Of a DNA stretch of 64,000 bases, positions 24,301-37,504 are shown in pieces. Origin of the DNA: Cinclus cinclus (taxonomy: Eukaryota > Chordata > Aves > Passeriformes > Cinclidae). The position numbers and the translations under genes were made by a program. The notes beneath the pieces were generated by a model. The model was given only the letters and a program-made list of their open reading frames with translations, did not search any database and was not told the DNA's origin. The stretch's first letter is position 1. Each line of letters opens with the position of its first letter. The stretch lies in NCBI RefSeq assembly GCF_963662255.1, contig NC_085046.1:135513392-135577391 (forward strand). Direction: 5' to 3'.

Positions 24301-27300
24301 GTTAACAGCCTATTCAAAATTTACTGCTATTCAAATTACAGTGATGGTAATATTTTTAATCTGAAGTACTTGTAAATAATCTCTGTCTGAGAAAGATGTC
24401 TTGGTCATCATTCACTCATCAAAACACCCTTTGACAGATTATATAAAAAAATTCAGTAGTATATTTATCACTGTCACTTGTTAAAAGAGAATGTAGCTGC
24501 TATGAAGCAATTATGTTTAAATTACATGAGACTTGGAAGTCAGTAAAAGCAGTAATATTGAATGAAGTATTATGGGAACAAGCAGGGCTTCTTATGTATA
24601 CCAAGAAATTATGATACACATTCTTCTCAGCTTATAGTTAATGCTTCATCCTGGAAATGTCAAGTTGATCTTGAATCTTACAGTGTTCTCATATGGTAGG
24701 AGTGTGCCAGAACTCTTGCTCTGCGTCCAGTTTACAATTTCACCATCTGTTAAAACATGAAATCTGCTTCAAACATTATGACAGCCACCAAAAGTAGAAT
24801 CACTTGTTAAACCACACAGATCTGAATAGATTTGTTCATCAAGCCTATTATTAGCTTCAAGTATCATGCAAACGCAGAGCCTTATCCTGATTTAAAGTCC
24901 AAATTTCCCTCTGTGTTTTTATGGCAATACTCCAAATTCTGTTCTTTCCTATCACTAATGGAAAGGAACAAATTTTAAAAAAATTATTTCTCTTAGGATT
25001 TTGTACAGCTGCAGGAGCAGTATCCAACAGAAGCCTAAAGGAAGATAGCTGTTAAAAACTGACTATAATCAGTCCTACTGATAGAATATTATCATCTATT
25101 TATCTTCAATAAAATTCTCTTTTAGCATGCTCTAGGCTGGTAAAAACACTTAAATTGGGGGTCTCTTCCAGCTGCATAAAAATTAAGGCTTGAGAAGGGA
25201 AAAAGGGGAGTGAGGAGTATGTGTATCTCAATATGCATATCTTCTAAATATTGAAATTCTGATTTTCAGAAGTGTTTAAAGAAGCCTCGTGATAAGTAGA
25301 CCTCTTACAGAAGTCTCAAATTTCTGAGGGTGATCATTTCTGTATGACTGAAACTCTCTAACTCAGAGTCAAGATGCCTGAACTGACTAGACGGGTCTCT
25401 ATTTCCCGAAGCCCTCATACTCTTTGGAACTTTTTTATATTTAGGGGTTTTTGTTGTTCGTTTCTCCTCTTAATCTTACATTCTGACCAAGAAGACACAG
25501 TCTGTTTTTGCTCCATCAGAAAATTAAAAAAAAAAAAAAAGCCTATATGTATCTATGCCTCCTTAAAAGCACAGGACATGGTACCCTGTATTTAGACTTT
25601 CAGCATTTACAGACTTTTGTCTGACACTTCACATCTTCAGGAAAGTGCACAGCTTGTTTTATGGACTCTGTCAACTTCAGTTTATTTAATAGCAGATTTG
25701 TCTGTCACAGGCTGCTGGCAAACAGACTGCCTTAGGAATGTATATTCGTGTCACATATGTTTAAATATCATAAATGGTCTTTTACATTAAATTTTGCTGA
25801 GGGGAAGTCATAAGTGACCAACAAATTTGTCTCTTTTCTTTGCTCATTGTCAAATATCCTTCGTTTGTAAATGAGAAAGAAAATGTCTCCATCTTACTTT
25901 TATTAAAAAAATACCTGACTATATATTGTGATGGCAGCAACAATCCTAATAAGTATTTATGCTCTATATTTATCACAGAAACAAATTTTTTTTTTTCCCC
26001 TCACCAAGTATACTTAAAATAATTAAAAGTTTTCTTTCAGATCTTGTTATAAGAAGAACAAAGTAGTCAAGGCTGTTTATTTGTCATATATTCCTTCCAT
26101 TCATTACAAATCTTCCTCTTTCATACTTTGAAGCAGTATTTCTAAAAATAAAAACATTGCTCAAGGGCTGGGTTGTGACACCATACTTCAAATTTTCAGT
26201 AAAATTCAGGACATTTGCAAACAGTACATACTAGTCATAGTAGCATAGCACTTGTAGATAAACTCTAAAAAAGCAATTGCACAAGTGGATTTAGGTTTGT
26301 AGACAACTTTCACTTAATTTTTATAGACTGTACATTTTAACTGTATACTTTCAAACCAGTGATAATAAAATGAATATTTACCTTTTTAGTCTCTCCTTAT
26401 TCAATTCGCTTTATACAGTTCTTATAATTACTAGTTTTGTCTTGTTTTAGAGTTTGATTTGGGTTTTCTTTGTTTGGTATTAGCATTTTAAAATTTTATT
26501 TCCTGCAAATTTTTAATTTTAATCAGATTTAATGAGCTTTTAAAGCAAATTTGATAGGTGACAATAACCAGAATAATCAGGAAAAAATTCTGGACAGGGA
26601 AAAATTTCCGTGTCTGGAAAAAGGCTTCTGTTAAAAATATAACTGTATGAGGCATATCCAGAAACCTTGGGAACCTGGTTTGCAGTAGCTATTTCTTGTT
26701 ACACCCTGCAAAATGAAAAATAAAGCCCTGTATTTCTCCATGTTTACCTGGTGAGCATGTCTTTAACTTTTCCTGGAGCTAGGAATTATCTGGTGTGTAG
26801 TCTGTGCATTATAACTATGACAATAAGTTGTTTAATCCCATGCGTACATCATCTGTATAGAGATGTGAATAAACCAGATTCCTCTTCAGCACCTTGATGT
26901 GTGTATTTATTAATGAAGCCCCACAGTGCCATTCCTATTGCAAGAACTATATTACATATATAGTTAAAGTATGCATCGGAAAATTTCTGTTCGAAGTTTA
27001 TCATAAAATCAGTTCATTAGAAGCATTGTACAGTAAACACAAACAGAGAAAAACGATTGCTATCTAACTTAGCAATTTTTTTTAGATTGTAAATGACAGT
27101 ATCACTCCAGTGCTCTGAGATGTCTATCTAGATTTATACAATATAGGCTATGTGCAGCTGACAATGATTTCTAAGGAAAACAAGACTTTCAAAGAAATAA
27201 AACTGGTATTTATCCGGCAATCTCTTATGGCTTCAATGTTAGGAATATAAAGAGAAGTGAAATAATCCACTTAGGCAAACACAACAGGAAAAACAAAAAA

Positions 27301-27914
27301 GCACACATGGTAATGTGACCTCTATTGTAATATTTATCACAACTTCTGTAACCAGCTGGAAGAACAGAATATTCTAAAATGCAAAAGTCTGTGACCTTTC
27401 AATTTTTCATCCCTTATTTTGCCTGAAGCCCATGTGGATATGAGGAATAAAGAGAAGATGCATTGCAAGTCATAAACTACCTTTTAACTAAAAGTAAACA
27501 AATATATTTTAGCATCAGCTACGAGAAAATATAAACCCCATATAAATGTTAGTCCTTTTATGCTTACATATTTTCTCCAATATTTTACTATAAACCAAAG
27601 TTAATGAAAAATAAAACTAAAATTAAAATATTATTAAATTGGAATATTTTTAGCTTTGTGGGGTTTTAAAATATTTGTTAGAAACATGTATTTATTATCT
27701 AGATAATTACTATGACAGACTAAAATTGGATATAAATAAATGTTAACCAAATTTGTAAAGCTATATGGCAAATACAGCTTCTTAAAAATATGTAATAATA
27801 ATGACTGATTTAGTGAAGGTTGCCATGCTGAACTCATCACTGACTGGCACTGGCACTATCAGCTGGAGGTATGGGCCAAATTATTTTACTGACACACAAA
27901 GGAGAACAGCTTTC
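21346..27914. other. Repeat-poor AT-rich DNA, about 6.6 kb
   Basis: No transposon or gene is recognised. T/G-rich low-complexity stretches occur at 22905-23005 and 23700-23740, and A runs near 25515-25530. Open frames are at most 92 codons. A segment with splice-like borders at 23745-23802 is treated under findings only. Confidence 0.55.
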
Positions 27915-28120
27915 TGATATTCAGAGGGAACTTTCTCCTTTTCAGTTTGTGCCCATTGCTGGTCTTGTCCAGCACTGAAAAGAGTCTGAGTCCATCACCT
28001 CTACTCCTTCCCTTCAGGTAATTATGAATTACATCTGAATAATTATATTATATATGAATAAGATTCCCCTGCAAGCCTTCTCTTCTATAGGCTGAACAAT
28101 TCCAAATGTTTCCTGCAGTG
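27915..28120 (-). mobile_element. CR1 LINE internal fragment, minus strand
   Basis: Reverse-complement CR1 phrases appear in order: TTTCAGTTTGTGCCCATTGC near 27940, CACTGAAAAGAGTCTG near 27973, CCCTTCAGGTAATTATGAAT near 28011, AAGATTCCCCTGCAAGCCTT near 28059 and TCTTCTATAGGCTGAACAA near 28080. Neither the CR1 tail nor its 5' end is present. It lies about 85 bp from a plus-strand CR1 of another subfamily. Confidence 0.8.
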
Positions 28121-28154
28121 ATGAAGTTTTGTCTGTTTTGTCTTTTAGCTGTCT

Positions 28155-28190
28155 TCATTTTTTGTTTTGTTTTGTTTTGTTTTTTTGTTA
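28155..28190. repeat. (TTTTG)n short tract
   Basis: A T-rich tract with about four GTTTT units separates the two CR1 fragments. Confidence 0.8.
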
Positions 28191-28204
28191 GTGTGATTAA
28201 TTGG

Positions 28205-28615
28205 AACAAAAGCAGGAAGGCAGAGAAAAGCAACACAACTGGGGATAGGGCTGGAAGGCATGTCCTGTGACAACCAGCTAAGGACTTGTCTGGTTTGGAG
28301 AAAAGAAGGCTGAAGATAGACTTTATTTCTCTCTACAGCTTCCTGAAGAGGGGACCGAGAGACAGAGGTGCTGAACTTTTCCCTGGGCACCTCATGGTTC
28401 AAAGCTGCACCAGCTGAGATTTAGACTGGTCATTTGGAACCATTTATTTACCAAAAGGATCATCAAGCAGTGGAACAGACTTCCTGAGAGAGGTGTTTGA
28501 TGGCCCAAGCTTGCCAATATTCAAAACGCATTTGGAAAACATGCTTTAACTTTTGGGTAGCCTTGAAATAGTAAAGCAGTAGGATTAGATGATTGCCACA
28601 CACCCCTCATAACTG
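28205..28615 (+). mobile_element. CR1 LINE, 3' fragment, plus strand
   Basis: CR1 phrases in order: GCTGGAAGGCATGTCCTGTG near 28250, TCTGGTTTGGAGAAAAGAAGG near 28289, CTCTCTACAGCTTCCTGAAG near 28330, GTTCAAAGCTGCACCAGCTGAG near 28396, GGAACAGACTTCCTGAGAGA near 28472, CATGCTTTAACTTTTGGGTAGC near 28540 and GGATTAGATGATTGCC near 28582. The long pentanucleotide satellite begins about 20 bases after its end. Confidence 0.9.
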
Positions 28616-28638
28616 AAAATTGATTTTTTTTTTTTTTT

Positions 28639-28850
28639 CCCTTCCCTTCCCTTCCCTTCCCTTCCCTTCCCTTCCCTTCCCTTCCCTTCCCTTCCCTTCC
28701 CTTCCCTTCCCTTCCCTTCCCTTCCCTTCCCTTCCCTTCCCTTCCCTTCCCTTCCCTTCCCTTCCCTTCCCTTCCCTTCCCTTCCCTTCCCTTCCCTTCC
28801 CTTCCCTTCCCTTCCCTTCCCTTCCCTTCCCTTCCCTTCCCTTCCCTTCC
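28639..28850. repeat. (CTTCC)n satellite, about 42 units
   Basis: An essentially perfect pentanucleotide repeat of 212 bases, preceded by a T run (28624-28638). One strand is pure pyrimidine (CCCTT) and the other pure purine (GGGAA). The long open frames on both strands (FPSLP and GREGK type repeats) are artefacts of a period of five with no stop codon. Confidence 0.98.
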
Positions 28851-28920
28851 CTCCCCTCCCCTCCCCTCCCCTCCCCTCCCCTCCCCTCCCCTCCCCTCCC
28901 CTCCCCTCCCCTCCCCTCCC
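28851..28920. repeat. (CTCCC)n satellite, about 14 units
   Basis: The repeat changes abruptly from CTTCC to CTCCC at 28851 without changing its five-base register and runs for 70 bases. The purine strand (GGGAG) has regularly spaced G runs of three to four. Confidence 0.98.
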
Positions 28921-28995
28921 CTTCATTTCCCTTCCCTTCCCTTCCATTTCCCTTCCCTTCCATTTCCTTTTTCTTAATTTCTTTTCCTTTTTTTC
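28921..28995. repeat. Degenerate C/T-rich margin of the satellite
   Basis: CTTCC units are interrupted by CATTT, then the tract fades into T-rich sequence. This is the decayed flank of the array. Confidence 0.9.
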
Positions 28996-31255
28996 TTTTT
29001 TTCTTCACATTACTCATAAACTTGATCTCAGTTCTTCAGTATCTCTCTGTGCTCTGACAAGTATATCAAGTACCTTCAAGAGTCTCTAACTGTTTTATTT
29101 CTTAAAAATTTCAGTTGGATCAACTGAATAATGAACTTCTGAATTTAAATCTGTATATTTTCAAGTTAAATTGTGCTTGCCTCAGTAGATGCAAAATTAC
29201 CCAGTATCTGGCCTGCTCTACTTATGGAAAATACCATTAATTAATGTGAACCTTGTTCAATATAACTTCACAATAATAAACTGCTTCTACATTTGTGCAC
29301 CAGTGCTCTTCTAATTGTTGTCTTTTTTTTTTTAATGAAATCTTTAGTAGTTAAAAGGGATTTTTTTTTTTCCCCAGTCCAGAATCAGGTGGTCTTGTTG
29401 GTGTTGGCCAGTCGTGGATGAACTGTAAATTCTGTATCCTTGAGGTAGATAAAGTTAGTTTTTGGTCCTTCTCTTGGGAAAAGGTAGGAAATGCAACATT
29501 AAAATATTGAATTATTGGATGTTTTATTTTGATTGTTTCTAATTGATTTTTAGTTGCACAGTAGAAAGTAAATTCTTCTCAGACTCCAATAATGAACATA
29601 TTCTTAAAAGTGACTTGTACCAGAAGTCAAAATAACAAGTCTTATACAACCATGCACTTGTAAGTCTTGTTTTTCATTAAAACTCAACATTTCCCAGATG
29701 ATTGTACAGATGTTTGATAGGTATTCTTTTATCACCAGATATTGACAGGGATCTGTACAAACTGTTTATTGTTAGCCTTTTCAATGAATTTTTCAGAAAA
29801 GATGAATTATTGAAAAAAAATTCATTATTTTGCCTGTCTCAATTGTAATCTTTCCAGTGGAGGTAGAATAAATTAAGTCTAAGTGCAAGAGTTATGTTTC
29901 AGTAAGGTTTTAAATGTGCACCATTAAAATTCATTGAGTGAGGACAGGATAAAGAAGGAAATTATTTATCACCATGTGAATAGGAGAATTAAACTACTCC
30001 TCCTGCCTCTTCTCTACACTGCTTTTTGCGAACATGTGTTTTTGCTTAAAATATTTAATTTTATGATGTACAAAAAGGAATTCTGTCAAGTAAATGTAAA
30101 AAGATTTGGTCTGAGAAATGCACTGTGCAATGTACAACAGCAAATAGAAAGCAAAATAAACCAACTCGATAATGTAGATTAAATTATCAACTGAATAAAA
30201 TGCAGACAATCATTGACTTAGTTTCATTTGTCGTATTTGTAATATTCAGCTGTACTCCAGAAATGGAGTACTAAATAAAAAAAACATTAAATTTAGCAAA
30301 TGCATTTAAGTAACCTGATTAAAAGTTAGATGGCATAAGACTGCATGAAAAAATAGCTAAGAAAAATAACGTTTTTGTTGTGATTTCCAGCATTTGTCAG
30401 CTGCTAAAAAGCCTGGAAGAAACAACAGAGAAAGGACTTCATCAATTTTGCTGTGTGCCTTTCTGAAAAACTGAATCTCAAACATTGTTATTGACTTAGG
30501 CACATTGCTTGTTATTTTAATCTAAAAGAGTGGCCTGCAAAATAGCCTAAATGGGTTGTTATTGCTGCTTGTCAGGCCTCTGGCACTTTGCTGCTTTATG
30601 CAACTGGCTACCATATGTGTGCTTTGAAGCTGACCTTTTAATCAGAATGAAAAGCAGTTGAAATCTTTCCCACCGATTCTGGGTCATTACAAAAACAGGT
30701 GGCGAATTTCATAGAGACCAAAGGTGACTAGAAAATGCCACTACTTACCAAAGAAGGGGTTTAATGTTATTTGTTTAATGTAAAATACATAAGGAACAAA
30801 TTGCAACACTGAAAATTTTGGCTAGATATAAGGAAAAGTAAATCATACAAATAGCAGTGCAATAGGATGGCTTGTGTATATGGAATCTCTACCCTTGTAA
30901 ATATTTACAGTTCAGCTAGATAAGACCCTGAGCAACTTTAAATAACTTCAAAGCCAGCCTTAGTCTAAGAAAACAGAATTGAGGACTTCAGTTGTCCCTT
31001 TCACCCTATTTTATTCCATGAGTGTGACTAGGCTTTCCAAAAAAAGAGGTTTTAAACCCTGGATTATCTTTTCTGGGAGGGTTCTGTATGGCTTGGTTAG
31101 ATGCATGCTCAGCAACAGATTTGACCATGGGTGCCTAGCAAAGCTTTAAACCCCTAAGCAAAAGAAGTCATACTTTAACTAACTTGCATTTTAGTTAATC
31201 TAAGGGTCCATATAAACCCTGGACTGGACTGGTCTTTAGGGTCTATAGTCACTAG

Positions 31256-31372
31256 AAAACACCCAAACCCAAAGCCAACCAACCAACCAATCAAAAAAAC
31301 CCAAAACAACAAAACAAAAAACAAACAAACAAATACCCCCCCAAAAAAAAAAACCAGCAAAAAAACAAAATC
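31256..31372. repeat. A/C-rich low-complexity tract
   Basis: Runs of AACC, AAAC and CAAAA units plus a C run and an A run, with almost no G or T over about 115 bases. The minus-strand open frame translated from it is rich in F, L, W and G and is not a credible protein. Confidence 0.9.
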
Positions 31373-31842
31373 TCCACAAAGTCCATGGGGAAATTTTAGT
31401 GTTGTTTGCAATAGCCATACAGTGGTATAGAAATAGATTAAAGGCACCCAAACAGGAACAGAAGAAACATGTACATCATCCTTCCTTAGAAACACACAAC
31501 TGATTTGGAATGGGGTAGCTATTTCAGCCATTTCTTGTGAAAGTAAATTTTAAAAGAGAAGTGATTATCACTTCTAAAACACACTAAAGTAGAACATGTT
31601 AAAATAATTTCTGGGCTGTGGAAGATTTGAAATTAATGTTCTCTGTTTAAAAGATTTAAATTTTTTTTTTTTTTATTTCGTAGAATATTTCTTTGACCTT
31701 TTAGCAGTGGATTTGTAATTCATTATGGCAGAGAGAAAAGAAATACGACTGTGTAGCCTTATGGAAACTGTTTTTGACTGTTTATATATCTGGTTTCTCA
31801 GATGTGGTAGACCTGGTAGATGCTCTAATAAAAAAAAAATAT

Positions 31843-31868
31843 AAATATATGCATATATATATATACAT

Positions 31869-31901
<33 letters not shown>

Positions 31902-31903
31902 CA
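31843..31903. repeat. (AT)n-(AC)12-(AT)n compound microsatellite
   Basis: AC repeats at 31869-31892 are bracketed on both sides by AT-rich dinucleotide repeats. Confidence 0.95.
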
Positions 31904-32412
31904 ACTTCATATAATACAAACATCAAGAAGATTGTTATAGAAAAGAAAGTTTTATTGGTACAATTGGTACAGCCCAGTATCATTTTCCCAGGGCTTGAAA
32001 AATTTGTGGATCACTTGATTACTCATGCATAATAGTATAACTAGATAAAAGAAAGAGGATAGTCCTATGACAAGATAGCAGTTGTAGTAATGTTTTAAGT
32101 CAGTTATTAGAAAGGAATAGAAAATATGTTAAGGATTATGTTTTAAAAAATTATTGTTCTTGAAAAGTAGCATTATGACACGAATGGTTCTCTTGCACAC
32201 AAAACATCTCTCTAATCCTCTGGCAATTCAGAAGGTTATCTGATGATGTCTGTTGGGAATAAACATTTTTAAATCAGCAGTTCTGCATGCCTTAAATCTT
32301 TGTGTCTTAAAAACACACATAGATCTTAGGATCCTAATTTCTTATGTACATCTCAATGTGGAGAAACACACACCAAAGCATCACAAATAAATAGATATAT
32401 CCTTTGGGGTTT

Positions 32413-32446
32413 TTTTGTTTGTTTGTTTGTTTGTTTGTTTGTTTTT
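32413..32446. repeat. (TTTG)n microsatellite
   Basis: T run followed by about seven GTTT units. Confidence 0.95.
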
Positions 32447-33970
32447 CTTTTATCCAGCTGATTTTCAAATACATAAGGAACTATGGGTCACTTCCCAAGG
32501 TGATTTTTCCATCACTTTCAGAGTTCCATGTATCACACAGCTGTTACTCAAGATTCTACTAAAGAAATCCAACAGATTAAAAATCCAGCAGCTATTTATT
32601 AATTTATATCTGTCAAATCCATCTTCTGATCTGATTGATGTCCAGTACATATCAAAATCCTGAGGGAACCCACAAGCCATGATTTGTTTTACTTCCTTTT
32701 ATTTCTTATACTAATGTAGTTTTAACTCCGAAGGAAGGTTTACAACCTATTAAAAAAGGTTAGTCTTAGAAAATGAGCTTTCATGTCATCTAACATTAGT
32801 CAATTACTTTCAGATTTTTCAAAGTCTGCTGATCATCTGTAAAAGTCACTTAAAACACTATTAAAGGCCATAACAAAGGCCATCAGTTATCAGATAAACA
32901 TGCTAGTCTTAGGCTCTCATCTAGTTGTGTAGAGTTAGTAGTTTCTTTCATCGTGAATAGATAGTATCCAATAAAAATAGGTTCTCTAGCTAAAAATAAG
33001 ATCATCTGACACTTTGATTACAAACACAATATACAATTCTAGACTGAGTTAATACATATTCACAGCAAAACACAGGGCTACAGTAATTTTTTAATCTTCA
33101 TTCAAATAGCCTGGGGCTGTGGAGCACTTTTTCTAAAGATATGCTATGCAGTAGCAGCTTAACAAGCTCTTTATTTATCATATTTTTATTCTTGAAACTT
33201 GAAATTCAAGGAGTCAATTTTTCTTCATACTGAATTACTATCTACTCATATATTCTGTGCTGCTGATTTAGAAATTAATAGCATGAAGGAATTACCTTCT
33301 ACTTAAAAATATGAAGTGCTAACTCACCAGGTAAAACAGGTATAAAGTGAACTAAATTTTCATTTAGAAAAGGAAGCCCTCTTGGAACATTCCAACTGCT
33401 AAAAAATTTGTTTTCATCCCTTTCCTATTCACTGATCTTTGTTATTCTTTGCTGTTTTACACAATGCTGTAACATTTTTTAAGATTCTTTTTCTGACATA
33501 CAGAAATATTTTCTGACATGCAGCAAGCTTTTGAAACAATGGCTCCATTTGTGTTTCTGTCAGACTCAGACTCAGACTATTGCATCTGCAAATGTTGGAT
33601 TTGGAACAAATCACCTTTTTTAAAATACATTTTTCTTCAACTGCTTCAACTGCAAGAGAAATTATAATAGTGTGAAAGAGGTGTGATGTAGAGTGGGGGA
33701 CATTGCTTCCTACTGCTGCCCTTGTGTGTTAGTTTAATTTTTATTTATATTTTTTAATTTTTATTTTACTTTTATCTTCATTTATGTTTTAGTTTTATTC
33801 TCTCTAAAGAAAATGGATTTTCTCTCAGGCTGAAAGTTTATGAGAAATCAATAAGAAAAGCAAGACAGGAGTTTGCATAATCACAGAGTTCTGGCAACAT
33901 GAGGGGAATGTCTTTACCTCTTCAAGCACCATTGGAAGTCAGAGATTGTGGTTTATAATTGGATGGAAAA

Positions 33971-34032
33971 TTAATAATAAAAATTATTATTATCAATAAT
34001 AGTAATAATAATAGTATTAATAATAATAGTAA
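33971..34032. repeat. (AAT)n imperfect microsatellite
   Basis: Degenerate AAT/ATT units over about 60 bases. Confidence 0.85.
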
Positions 34033-36201
34033 ACAAAAAGAAAACAGCTATGGAAGTGAAAGGAGAAGGGTTTTTAATTAATTTCAAATGCTTCTAGATT
34101 GAGCTCTTATTTTGTCACTAATCAATTCAAGATGTGTATCTGACTAGGAAAATGATACACATTGCCTTAACTGACAGGCAAGTTTTTTATTAAGTGTGCT
34201 TGGTAAAGTTTTTAATAAATTCAAACTTGATAAAACCCAACTTTCATTGGAATAACTACAGCCACTACAAAATGAAACGTACTTTTTGATAGCAAATAAC
34301 TTATTGATTAATAAAATCATCAGAAATGATAGCTCATCTTCCAGACTGTTACTAAAGAGAGAAGAGCTCAAAGGCTTTATCTATGATTATGTCTTTTCTG
34401 TGATTTAGGTTGTTTTTTTGTTTCTTTTGAAATGTCTTCAAGCCCAAGTCAAGAGCACAAGAACATACTGGTGTCAGCTGAAGAGAAGGCAGCCCAGGGC
34501 TTGTCACAATTAATGCTTTCTGGGGTAGGAAACTGTCTAAAATCCTCAGTGAGGAACTGCTCGGTTATTTTAATTCCCATTTCTAGCAACCTTTTTTTTT
34601 CCTTACTGCTGGGGTTTTTTTGTTGTTGAATTATTCAGCCTATAATAAACTACCTTCTCTATTTTTTCTGCCACTAAATAATTTACCTGATACCACATAC
34701 AGAATTTTTCTACATGAAAACAGTTGGGGAAAAAAGAGAGACAGACATGTATCACTATGTAGTCGAGTCATTAATTTGAATTTCATTATCTTCTAACTAT
34801 ATCTCTTATATTACCCTTAAACCTCTATAGAAATTATATTATCCTTGGCTTCTAGAAAAGAGACCAGAAGGAAAATTAGGCATAGAAATCCAAAAAAGAT
34901 CAGATAAGACTATTCTTCAATCTCCCAGACAGTTACGGAGCAACTGCAGCAAGCATCCTTACAAATCAAATATGTAATATAATGTGATTTCAAGCAATAC
35001 TGCTTTATACTTTTATGAAAAAGTGTTTTAATTTACATTCATGTAACTGATGCTATTTTATTGTGCATTTTACTGCTATTTCAATAATTCTAGGCTTTAA
35101 AATATGATAGAATGTTAAACTAAATGCTCATAAATAGATGTATGGAATATGCTGTTAAGATACATATTTTAAGAGGTAGTATTGTAGTGCCAAGTTCTCT
35201 GCAAAAGTTACAGTTAAAAATGCAATGACAAAAGATTCATAGAGGACTTGCTTTTCTCCCCATGTCATATTTATGGCAGAAACTGTGAACATTTTTAATT
35301 CTATGAATGGGGAATACATCTAGCTATTTGATACCTGGATAAACCAAATGTTCATATCTGAAACTATAGTTTCTTTTTATTGATCTCAATATTAAAATAT
35401 AATTTTAGAACTGCACAAATTCTAGAAAGTTACAGCCAGTGGTTGTGGATTAAATATTAATTCAATTTTTTTGGCAGGCATTTAAATAAGGTATTTTCTA
35501 TAATGAATTAATAGTGGTGGCATTTTTAGTTAATCATAAATTTGATGATAATGAGCATAAATCCTGTGAGAATTTTAAAAAGGTGCTTTTGTTATGCTTC
35601 TTAAAAATTGCAGCATTAATATTTTATTTAGAGCTATTTGAAGTTCACTCCTGTCATTGATAGCAATTATTAAAGATTTTCACCTATATAGTTGAACAGA
35701 AATATTAACTCATCAGTAACTGCATAGTCTCAGCACAAAAACAACTTGTGTGACATTTCATTATATTCATTATATACTTAATAATACTGTAATACCAGCC
35801 TAGCATTGTAAATTATGTCCTCAATATTCTTGACTTATTGCCATTTGAAATAATTTCTATTGTTCATTGCTGAGTTTTTCTGATACTTTTCTTTTCTTTG
35901 TAATGACAACATAAAGCTATTGCAATTTTTCATTCCACATGATAAAAAATTTTCTTTAAATATTTGTTTGGATTCTTCACTGCATTTCTATGTCAGAGTA
36001 AGTTACATTTATTTCTAAAAATTCAGAAACAGTCCATGAGCATACAGAATTTCTTTAGGAGATTTATAGGGATGGTGGGATTTGGTGGTTTTATGTTGGG
36101 CTGAATTTTTGTTTTGTTTTTTTTTTCTTCTGTGTAAGTTTTTAAATAATCATTAACAATGATGAGTTTCAAATCTGCAATTTGACATTTGAAAGACAGG
36201 G

Positions 36202-36372
36202 GTTTTCCCTGATGTCTGTCCTTATAAAAATCTTAGCTGTGGATGGGAAAAGCTGAACTTTACTAGTTTTAAGGTAGTTCTTGATAGAATGTCACAAATA
36301 AGTTGGCCATGATGCCATGCTGATTAAGCAGCCTCTGGAAATGAGCAGTAGCTTTTCTTCATTCAGAGAATG
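36202..36372 (-). repeat. Copy 1 of a 165-bp duplicated block
   Basis: From TTTTCCCTGATGTCT onward this matches 39652-39825 in the same orientation. By eye the first 130 bases carry about nine substitutions, roughly 93% identity. Homology continues through GGAAATGAGCAGTA and CTTCATT and stops near 36372. Copy 2 lies inside an antisense CR1-like region, so this is probably a fragment of the same repeat and the strand is inferred from that. No CR1 tail is visible on the left. Confidence 0.75.
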
Positions 36373-37504
36373 AAAGTTTGGCACAAGAAAAGGTGGAAGG
36401 AGTTGTGTCTCCACTGCACTGTTAATCTGTTAGAATGGGAATCAGATTTCTGAGATGGGCTGAGCTGGCTGCAGGCAATGGATGGAGGTTGAAGACCATC
36501 AGAAATCCTGAGTTAAGGCAGACTGGAGAAGCACACACTGAGCTACCTGAGGTTGGAATTAAAGTGATGATCTGAAGGTATTGCTGTTACTGACAATCCA
36601 CAGTACTCTCTTTACTGAATGAAAAAAAAATAATGAACAAGTTTTTTCACTCTTTCTTCAGTGAGATCTATTTGTATGTTAATCTCTCTGCCTCTGTTCA
36701 CCATCTGGAATTAGGATAACAAGTTATAATGATGTATAATTATACTTATTACATTTTTGAATTAAAACAATTTATCATAATTTATTTAACAATAAACACT
36801 GTAGACTTCAAATATACACCTTGGTACTGCAAGATTTAGCAGAATTATTGGGGGAAAATTGAACTCCTGTGCTCTTCTACACTCAAAATTTTTCAGCATA
36901 CCCAGTAATTCAGAAGTAGTGGATAGTGGAAGGTCTAATTATTTTAAGATCATTCTATTGAAGTCAGTACTGTAGAAGTTGTGGCTTTGATCCCTTAATG
37001 CTTTTCAGTCAGGGAGATCCCTGCAGCAACAGCAGCTGCCTACCAGATAAACTCTAGAATAACATATAAAATAAGACCTGCTGTAATATGTCAGATGATT
37101 GAAATCTGTTGAACAGCACACTGAACATTACACTGAAGAGCAGAGGCTCTGAAAGTGATTTAGGTGACTCACTGGACAATAAAGAGACCATAAGGACTCT
37201 GTTTAATGCTATAACAGACTGGTAATTCATTTCTTGGTTGGTTGAATCAATACAGGAATAGTGAGCAGGTTGATAAATGTGAAGGCCAATATTAAGTTTT
37301 TTAGTTGTAATGTCTCCAGCAGAAACACTGAAGATTCAAGGACACTAAAACTGATGTTACAATGACTAATAAATATGATTCTACTGCTATATATAAATAT
37401 GGTATAACTAATAAAGTTCAAAACAAGAACTGTAAAAATGTCCTTAATATAACCTTATGGTGTTTCATTTAATAAAGACATTATGTTATAGCATAAAACA
37501 GTTT
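36373..37504. other. Anonymous DNA
   Basis: No gene or repeat family is recognised. An A run lies near 36622-36632. Confidence 0.5.

Larger units (their letters stand above)
28996..36201. other. AT-rich anonymous DNA, about 7.2 kb
   Basis: No gene or transposon family is recognised. Tracts listed separately lie within it. The segment around 30390-30720 is less AT-rich and of complex sequence without repeat signatures. Open frames up to 118 codons occur in the A/C-rich tract near 31.3 kb and are composition artefacts. Confidence 0.5.

Noticed and set aside
28585..29057. Long open frames on both strands encoding FPSLP and GREGK repeats (120-145 codons)
   Set aside because: They are a pentanucleotide satellite read in frames that lack stops; no start context, domain or non-repetitive sequence supports a protein.
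31175..31531. 118-codon minus-strand frame with a membrane-like hydrophobic stretch
   Set aside because: The hydrophobicity comes from translating an A/C-rich tract as T/G on the other strand; it is a composition artefact.
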